Shown piece by piece: positions 57,401 through 64,000 of a DNA stretch of 64,000 nucleotides (positions are counted from its first letter, which is position 1; every line of letters starts with the position of its first letter). Both the position numbers and the translations under genes were made by a program. The notes beneath the pieces were generated by a model. The model made no database searches. It saw only the letters and a list, made by a program, of their open reading frames with translations, and was not told where the DNA came from. The stretch comes from Hydrangea macrophylla (lineage: Eukaryota; Streptophyta; Magnoliopsida; Cornales; Hydrangeaceae): the NCBI GenBank assembly GCA_033977485.1, contig CM066989.1, positions 34,821,095-34,885,094 on the forward strand. The letters run 5' to 3'.

Positions 57401-58213
57401 TTATTTTTTACTTACAATAATCTTTTCATTTTCTTTTTCTAAGCTACTACTAGTTGCATATATAATCTCATATCCAAATTAAACATATTATATTGTACTT
57501 GATGTTTTAATACATGACTTTTTTTATATACTTATAACTCTGAATGTTATTTTACTAATAGAGTTTCTCCTAATAAATCTATCACATAAATACATTTTGA
57601 AAACATCTTCTCCCATGCATCACACTGGATTAAAATATAGTTGAATAGGAAGAGACATCTTGAGAGTTTAGAATTTGGAGTTGATGGTTCAACTATCTTC
57701 TGTGGAGAGAGAGAGAGAGAATTTAGACATCCTTTGTTGAACACTTATTATAAAAGATATAATATATAACCATTTTTAAACCTCCCGTGGTAAAATTATG
57801 GGAGATTCGTGATTAATGTAGAATGGGGACATCACAATAACAAAATAGATCGAAATGAAATGATGTCTCTCGAATAGAAACAATAGAATGAATTTACAGA
57901 AACGATCATTAAGAGAAACAAATAGAATGATTTCAGAATCCACGTGATTATTAACTAAAACAGAAGTTGAAATTGATGCCGTAAATAAAGTGGTATATAA
58001 AAACAAGGAATTCGCGTCCTTGCTTTGTCACCTTTGTGATTTCGGTTCACAGTCTAACACAATGACATGTTAATTCGCCAATAACATTAAAATTATATAT
58101 ATTAAAAATGATGACAGTAATTACAAATGGATAAAATAACCACTATAATAAAAATTGACGATAGTAATTACAAATGGATAAAATAACCACAATAATTTGC
58201 AAACATAACTCAC
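54406..58213. other. No gene recognised
   Basis: AT-rich sequence. It contains a duplicated ATACATAGCCTCACTAT unit (54539 and 54590), an AT microsatellite-like run near 57026-57037, a GAGAGAGAGAGA run at 57708-57720, and a duplicated segment at 58110-58195 (GTAATTACAAATGGATAAAA, twice). Short frames match nothing I know. Confidence 0.5.
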
Positions 58214-58296
58214 CCTGGAATTTCTAGAAATAGGCTGAAATTACGTCTTCCTTTCTTGCAATAACTCCATTCTTTCATCCCATCATGAAATAAAGG
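58214..58296 (-). pseudogene. CHORD-domain exon related to plant RAR1, with changed zinc ligands
   Basis: On the minus strand an 83-bp stretch lies between a good acceptor (CTTGTTTACAG) and donor (CCAGG/GTGAGT). It reads PLFHDGMKEWSYCKKGRRNF followed by SLFLEIPG. The first CHORD zinc module of RAR1 has FHDGMKEWSCCK-x-RSHDFSLFLEIPG at this place. Two of the expected zinc ligands are altered: the first Cys of the CC pair is Tyr and the His of RSHDF is Arg. RAR1 is a co-chaperone that works with SGT1 and HSP90 in disease resistance. Neither the preceding CHORD exon nor the following CKTGKHTTEKP exon was found, so this is a gene fragment or a very decayed gene. Identification from memory of the family. 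Confidence 0.6.
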
Positions 58297-59825
58297 CTGT
58301 AAACAAGTGTTCAAAATTATGGTCTACACAATGCAATTAAAGAGATGAAAAGGAAATATAATTTAAAGAACTACATTAATGGATGAAATTTTTACTTACT
58401 TCCTGATAAAATGGATATGCCCACCAGGTGAAACCAAGCCCAAGCATGTAAGAAAAAAAAATCAGTAACACTTAGAAGAAAGTCTACATTATAATGATTG
58501 CATTAATATCCATGGTCATGCACCATGCACACAACATACGAGTGTTTATGACATTACTTTGGTGTAATAATTAAAAATTAACATATAAAAATTGTAAGAT
58601 CCGATGCAGAATTCCCATGCAGATGTGCATGTACTACGATATAAAATAGCGGAAAGGCTTAATGCCATTTGAGCAAAAGTCACAAAACAACTAATGATCT
58701 TACTAGTTTGAGACAAAGTTAAACCATTATGATGTTGAAAACATGAACACTTGACCAGTACATATTAACTTTCTTCAACAAACTTTGTGGGAGACTAATC
58801 AATGAATATTGGAAGTCATATTTCTACCTAAAACCTCCCGATATGCTATTTATGTATTAAACTAAACAAACAGTGCAGCTATAAGCAGGCTCTCATTTAT
58901 TTTTCATGAACAGTGTGAGAAACTGATATTGCTCTTGTGACATGAAAGTTAAAAGAGGTGCAGTAACTGAAGCAGAATCTAACATCGCAAAGCAACTGAT
59001 CCATCCTTCATTGAGAACAATTTGTCAGCATTTTATTTTGTATAAATTCTAATTCAGATTGGTGAAACTTGATTCATGTAGTTGACCCAAATGAATGACA
59101 CGCGGCTTTATCAAGTTGGGTACATATAATACAAAATGGCACACACAAAAGGTAAATGATTTAACCTTCATTGAAACCACCCCTCCCTCTCTTCAAAAAA
59201 TCAATCATAAGGACAACATAAAGAAAGAATCAATTGCAGGTTTCATCTTGACATTTTTCACTATAATAGAAAAAAGAAACAAATTAGCTGTTCGTCTTTT
59301 CCTCATGCAATCTATAAAAACTGCTTAAGTTGCAATATTACCAGGGTTCCGTCCATCAGCAACTTCAAAGTTACATGCCATAAGGAGTGCTTGACAATTT
59401 GACATTGAAGGTGAAAGTTTACCAATTTGGAACCTTTAACGAACATGCATATGTACAACATGTATAACTTTAGTTGAATAATACAACTATATAAGTAAAC
59501 AACAAACCCTATGCACATATAATACTTTTTTAAGTGAATCGTTGTAGAAGTTAATAACTGCTTGAATTACGAGATTATATAGCTTGTAAATGCAATTTGA
59601 TTTAAATAGCTTCCTAAGGAATATATTTTTCATGTCTCCAAACTTACCATGTAGAATTTTTCACAGAACTTTGTATATCTCCTACCTTACCATGTAGAAT
59701 ATTTCACAAAACTCTGTATGTGGACACTTGGAAGCTATACTGAATACACAATATGACAATGTATACTGGAATTATATAAAATAGAGAATTTTAAGATACA
59801 TCTTAGTGGTTTAGGACATCCTAGA
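58297..59825. other. No gene recognised
   Basis: AT-rich. A segment around 58400-58446 (minus strand) could be a further exon of the CHORD fragment, because a GTAAGT donor lies at its end and the frame joins, but the wording is not CHORD-like and there is no AG acceptor. An approximately 48-bp direct duplication around CTTACCATGTAGAAT lies at 59643 and 59691. Confidence 0.45.
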
Positions 59826-59922
59826 AGTTATGGTGCTAGGTGGTTTTCAAAGTTCCAATCATTTGGCACCAAAATGGTGTCAAAATGTTGGAACTTTGAT
59901 GTACGATAACCACTAGGATGAC
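59826..59922. repeat. Inverted repeat just outside the Copia LTR
   Basis: GGTGCTAGGTGGTTTTC...AAAGTTCCAATCATTTGGCACC pairs imperfectly with GGTGTCAAAATGTTGGAACTTT...GATAACCACTAGGATGAC around a 3-base centre at about 59873. Arms are about 45 bp. It may be a short MITE. Confidence 0.5.
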
Positions 59923-60220
59923 TGTTGGATATGGCTCATATTGTAATGGGTCCATTATAATAGGCCCAAGAGTCAAGGGGAGGACCTTGTGACCCATGGC
60001 GGAGTGAAGCGTAGCCATGGAGCCGGGTATTTTGGGGATTTTGCCATGTACCTATAGGAGATATATATGATGTAACCCTAAATCATTTTTTGATAGTGGA
60101 AAACTTCTGGCTCTCCGGTATGGACGTAGGCACATTGTCGAATCACGTGATAAATCTCTGTGTCTCTTTAATCTTTCTGTTCTTCATATATTATTTGCGT
60201 GTGATTGTTTCGATCCAATA
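59923..60220 (+). repeat. 5' LTR of the Copia element, 298 bp
   Basis: Starts TGTTGGAT and ends ATCCAATA, which pairs with the start except that the last CA has become TA. The primer site follows after two bases. A TATA-like sequence (GATATATATG) lies at 60059-60069. The presumed target duplication would be ATGAC (59918-59922). Confidence 0.8.
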
Positions 60221-60222
60221 AT

Positions 60223-60235
60223 TGGTATCAGAGCC
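60223..60235 (+). other. Primer-binding site, initiator tRNA-Met type
   Basis: TGGTATCAGAGCC, the usual Copia primer site complementary to the 3' end of initiator tRNA-Met. Confidence 0.95.
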
Positions 60236-60253
60236 AGGTTGATCGTCGCAACA

Positions 60254-61130
60254 ATGGTGAATACTTTGATCTCAAAGTTTGATGTGGAAAAGTTTGATGG
60301 AACTTCAAACTTCGGTCTTTGGCAGCGAAGAGTAAAAGATATATTGGTGCAGAAGGGTCTGGTTAGGGCGTTGTACGGTAAATCGAAGAAGCCTGCAAAT
60401 ATGTCTGACGAGGATTGGGAAGATTTGGAATTGAAGGCGGTCAGTACCATTTGTCTTTGTCTTGCAGATTCGGTTATGTATCACATTCTGGATGAAGATT
60501 CTCCTGCTGGAATATGGATGAAACTGGAGAGCAGGTATATGTCGAAATCTCTCACTAATAAACTATTTCTTAAGAAAAAGCTGTACGGGCTTAAGATGGC
60601 TGAGGGTTCAGATTTGGCACAATATATCCATGTTTTTAACTAGATTATCAGTGATCTCTTGAGAATTGAGGTCAAGTTTGATGACGAAGATAAAGCTTTA
60701 ATTCTTCTTAGTTCTCTTCCTATTTTTTACGAACATCTGATTACAACCCTTTTATGGGGAAAGGAGACTCTAGAGTTAGAGGATGTTACATCAGCTTTGT
60801 TGGCTTTTAACCAGTGGAAACAAAATACTGAAGGATTTCAGGGAGAAGGGCTGGTAGCAAAGGGTAATCAGGCTTGTGGAAGAAGTAAGGATAGAGGGAA
60901 TCGATCTGGTAGGAATAAGTCTAGATCGAAATCAAGGGAAAAGTTGTTGAAGAATATTGAATATTACAAGTGTCATGATAATGGGCATATGAAGAGAGAT
61001 TGTCCAGAGTTGAAGAATAATGAGAAGAAGAAGGACAACAAAAAAGGGAAAGCCACTACCTCAGCGAATGTGGTCGAGGATGGTTCGGACTGTAGTGATG
61101 GAGATATGCTTTCTGTGTTATCGACAACTG
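60254..61130 (+). pseudogene. Copia Gag with an internal stop and a damaged zinc knuckle
   Basis: From ATG at 60254 the frame reads MVNTLISKFDVEKFDGTSNF, GLWQRRVKDILVQ, then WMKLESRYMSKSLTNKLFLK and LYGLKMAEGSDLAQYIHVFN, all of the Copia Gag (UBN2-type) domain. A TAG at 60641-60643 interrupts it; the family has a Gln or Lys here. It continues with ISDLLRIEVKFDDEDKALIL, LSSLP. The nucleocapsid knuckle reads YYKCHDNGHMKRDC, where the first Cys of C-x2-C-x4-H-x4-C is Tyr (60962-60964). A lysine-rich tail leads to the protease. Confidence 0.88.
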
Positions 61131-62462
61131 GTCGTTCAAGGATGATTGGATTCTGGATGTTCGTATCATATGTGTCCACATGAGGACTGGTTTGATACCT
61201 ACAGGTCAGTAAATTTTGGTAATGTTGTCATGGATAATGATGCATCTTGTAAAGTCATTGGTATTGGCACCATTAAAATAAAAATGTTTGATGGTGTTGT
61301 GAGGACTTTGGGTGATGTGAGACACATTCCAGATTTAAGGAAGAATCTAATTTCTTTGGGTACCTTAGACTCCAATGGTTGTGTGTTTAAATTAGATGGG
61401 GGTGTCTTAAAGGTTATCAAAGGGGCTATGGTTTTGATGAAGGGTCAGAAGGTTGCAGGAAATATCTACAAGTTGACGGGAAGCACGATTATAGGTGGAG
61501 CTACAGCAACAACTTCAGCAGAATCTAGTACTGATGATACTTTATTGTGGTATATGAGACATGGTAACATGAGTGAGCGAGGTATGCTAGAGCTTCATAA
61601 GAGAAATCTATTGAAGGGAGTAAAATCATGCAAACTAGATTTCTGCAAATATTGTGTACTTGGGAAACAGTGCAGGGTGCAGTTCAAGACAACTACTCAC
61701 AGTAGTAAGGGTATTCTTGACTATGTTCATTCGGATGTTTGGGGGCAAGTAAGAGTTCAATCAATGGGTGGATCTTATTACTTCGTAATTTTCATAGATG
61801 ATTACTCGAGGAAGGTCTGGGTCTACTTCATGAAGCATAAATCTGAAACTTTTGCTAAGTTCAGACTATGGAAGACAGAGGTAGAGAAACAGACAGGAAG
61901 ATATATTAAGTGCCTCAGAACTGATAATGGTACAGAGTACAAGGATTCACAATTTCTGAAGTTTTGTGAGGAGCATGGGATCAAGAGACATTTTATAGCC
62001 TGGAGAACACCACAACAGAATGGTGTTGCAGAGAGGATGAACAAAACTATAACAGAGAAAACAAGGTGTTTAAGACTGAATGCTGGCCTACCCAAGAGTT
62101 TTTGGGCTAAAGTAGTGAGTATGGCATGCTACATCATTAATAGATCACCTAGAGCAGTACTAGATGGCAAGGCAGCAGAAGAGGTATGGACAGAGAAGGA
62201 GGTGGATTATTCTATGATGAGGGTATTCGGGTGTCCTAGTTATGTTCATATCCTGAGTGAGGAGAGGTCAAAATTAGACCCATATTCAAAGATATACATC
62301 TTTCTTGGATACGAGAAAGGGGTGAAAGGGTATAAGCTTTGGGATCCTGAAACTCAGAAGGTGTTCATCAGCAGAGATACAGTGTTTGATGAAAACTCAA
62401 TGTTAAGAACTTCTTTAGAAGATCAGAAGCATCAGTCAGAGGAGAATAGCAACAACAAATAG
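61120..62462 (+). pseudogene. Copia protease and integrase, long open part
   Basis: Reading DSGCSYHMCPHEDWFDTY, the protease active site DSG is present, but a small deletion near 61140 separates it in frame from Gag. From there 438 codons are open. The integrase zinc region reads LLWYMRHGNMSERGM...CKYCVLGK, where both His of the HHCC motif are replaced (Tyr and Asn) while the Cys pair remains. The catalytic core has YVHSDVWGQ, FIDDYSRKVW, LRTDNGTEY and QNGVAERMN, so Asp, Asp and Glu are all in place. GLPKSFWAKVVSMACYIINR and VFGCPSYVHI, KIYIFLGYEKGVKGYKLWDP complete the domain. A TAG at 62460-62462 ends it. Confidence 0.9.
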
Positions 62463-64000
62463 GTCATAGAGGTAGAGCTTGATGTAGATAGAGAAAATAC
62501 TATCCAGCCAGTAGAGGAGCATCATAGCATAGCCACAGACAGGCCCAGATGCACGACGAAACCACCAGCTAGGTATGATGATTTTGTTTCTTTTGCACTT
62601 ATTACTAGTGAAGGAGAACCTTCAACTTATCAGGAGGCAATTAGTTGTCAAGAGAGGGATAAGTGGGTGGAGGCCATGGTAGAAGAAACTCAGTCACTAC
62701 ACAAGAATAAGACTTGGGATTTGGTGGAACTTCATGAGAGAAAGAGGGCAATCGGGTGCAAGTGGGTTTATAAGAAAAAGGAAGCAGTATCAAAAAAGGA
62801 AGGGCAGAGGTTCAAGGCAAGGTAGGTAGCAAAAGTGTACTCACAAAGGAAAGGGGTTGATTACAATTTGGTTTTCTCACCAGTGGTTAAGCACACTTCC
62901 ATCCGATCAGTGCTTGCGTTAGTAGCTAATTATGATATGGAGTCGGAGTAGCTAGATGTGAAGACTGCATTCCTTCATGGTGATTTGGAGGAGCACATCG
63001 TCATGGAGCAGCCAGAGGGGTTCAAGCAACCAGAATCAGAACATCTTGTTTGTAAACTGAAGAAGTCTCTGTGCGGGCTGAAGCAGTTTCCAAGGTAGTG
63101 GTACAAGAAGTTTGATTCCTACATGATTCAAGTTGGCTACAGTCGTTGTGAGTATGATTGTTGTGTTTACTTTAGGGTGCTTGATGATGGTTCTTTCATT
63201 TTCTTGATGCTGTATGTTGATGATATGTTAATTGCTGCTAAGTGTGTGAAAGAGATTGTTAGATTGAAATCATTGCTTGGTAGAGAGTTTGAAATGAAAG
63301 ATTTGGGTGCAGCCAAGAAAATTCTTGGCATGGAAATTTGGAGAGATAGAAGGGCTCGAAGATTATGGGTTTCTCAGGAAAAGTACGTGAAGAAGGTACT
63401 GGCGATGTTTAGTATAAGTGATACTAAACCGTTGGTACACCGTTGCCCAATCACCTCAGGTTATCTGCTAGTCAATGCCCGAAGACAGAAGCAGAAATTG
63501 AAGATATGTCCAAGTTACCGTATGCCAATGTTGTAGGTTGTTTGATGTATGTAATGGTTTACACTAGACCTGATTTGGCACATACAGTCAGCACAGTTAG
63601 CAAATATATGGCAAATCCAGGGAGAGAGCATTGGAAGGCCGTGAAGTGGATTTTCAGATATTTGCAAGGTACAACAGATTATGGCATTATGTTTCAGAGA
63701 CGGCATGGTTCTATTTTAGTTGTGGGGTATGTAGATGCAGATTACGCAGGTGATCTGGATGACAGGAGGGTTCTATTTCAGTTATGGGGTATGTAGATGC
63801 AGATTACGCAGGTGATTTGGATGACAGAAGGTCTATGACAGGTTATGTGTTTATACTAGCAGGTGGGCCTATATGTTGGAAATCTACTTTATAAGCTACT
63901 GTGGCTTTATCTACAACTGAATCAGAATATATGGCAATAGCTGAGGCTGCAAAGGAAGCTCTATGGTTAAAGGATTTAGTCAAGGACCTTGGTGTTAATC
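62463..64000 (+). pseudogene. Copia reverse transcriptase and RNase H, with stops
   Basis: After the stop the same protein goes on: [84 protein letters not shown], and FLMLYVDDMLIAA with the catalytic Asp pair. RNase H follows from about 63440: YANVVGCLMYVMVYTRPDLA, HTVSTVSKYMANPGREHWKA, VGYVDADYAGDLDDRR. Stops occur at 62823, 62949, 63097 and 63892, and there is a frameshift at about 63440-63480. A 62-bp segment is duplicated in tandem at 63708-63830. It ends at the window edge at EALWLKDLVKDLGVN. Confidence 0.9.
63708..63830 (+). repeat. 62-bp tandem duplication in Copia RNase H
   Basis: GTTCTATTTTAGTTGTGGGG starts one copy at 63708 and GTTCTATTTCAGTTATGGGG the next at 63770. Both contain GTAGATGCAGATTACGCAGG. 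The copies differ at about four bases and one indel, and the extra unit shifts the reading frame. Confidence 0.9.

Larger units (their letters stand above)
59923..64000 (+). mobile_element. TNT1-like (Tork-group) Copia retrotransposon, runs off the window
   Basis: 5' LTR, primer site, gag, protease, integrase, reverse transcriptase and RNase H follow in the Copia order (integrase before reverse transcriptase). The wording of Gag (FDGTSNFGLWQRRVKDILVQ) and of integrase is close to the TNT1-94 type. Several stops and frameshifts make it a dead copy. The 3' LTR is beyond 64000. Confidence 0.93.

Noticed and set aside
58400..58446. Possible exon upstream of the CHORD-like exon on the minus strand (LGLGFTWWAYPFYQE)
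   Set aside because: It joins in frame and has a GTAAGT donor, but has no AG acceptor and does not resemble the N-terminal CHORD sequence.

Overview
The window is plant nuclear DNA, most likely from a flowering plant with a large, repeat-rich genome. It is AT-rich and intron-bearing and consists almost entirely of plant transposable elements: Athila-like and Ogre/Tat-like Ty3 elements, a Tekay-like chromovirus, a TNT1-like Copia element, RTE and L1 LINEs, CACTA transposons, and Harbinger-, Stowaway- and Mutator-like MITEs. No intact host gene was recognised. Two host-gene scraps were: an HIPP-like (heavy-metal-associated) exon caught inside a CACTA element, and a decayed CHORD/RAR1-like exon. 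Identifications rest on reading motifs, with no database search. Species cannot be named.

Layout. 1-3898: 5' half of an Athila-like Ty3 element on the minus strand (protease start, gag, PBS, 5' LTR). It lies against a second LTR-like sequence (3899-5600 plus 12721-about 13965) that is split by a complete 7,120-bp CACTA element (5601-12720, 3-bp TGT target duplication). 13966-16710: leader and decayed gag of an Ogre/Tat-type element. 16711-19970: a full 3.26-kb LTR that has gag and a purine tract on its left and a primer-binding site and leader on its right. 20930-22680: an LTR-like unit carrying a Stowaway MITE. 22700-26992: a deleted Tekay-like chromovirus with its 2.95-kb 3' LTR, which contains a perfect 40-bp-arm palindrome.

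26993-30635 is sequence without recognisable genes. 30636-35673: an RTE LINE split by a 2,021-bp solo LTR (5-bp GAATG duplication). 36512-36900: a CACTA-like left end. 37320-54405: a tandem array with a period of about 178 bp, broken into four blocks by a 1.6-kb segment, by a second CACTA element (41071-49521) and by a second RTE copy (50645-53820, 14-bp target duplication). The second CACTA encodes what looks like an intact multi-exon TNPA-like protein but no TNPD transposase. 54406-59922: mostly anonymous, with the CHORD exon. 59923-64000: 5' LTR, gag, integrase, reverse transcriptase and RNase H of a decayed Copia element that runs off the end.

The order of insertion can be read from the nesting. 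The roughly 178-bp array predates the RTE copy inside it, and the arrangement suggests it also predates the CACTA. The first RTE predates the solo LTR. The Ogre/Tat-like sequence predates CACTA-1, which in turn hosts an L1 fragment and several MITEs. The least explained objects are the roughly 178-bp array with alternating monomer types, the TNPA-only CACTA, the long palindrome in the chromovirus LTR, and GC-rich GCGCGAGCG repeats shared by two unrelated LTRs.
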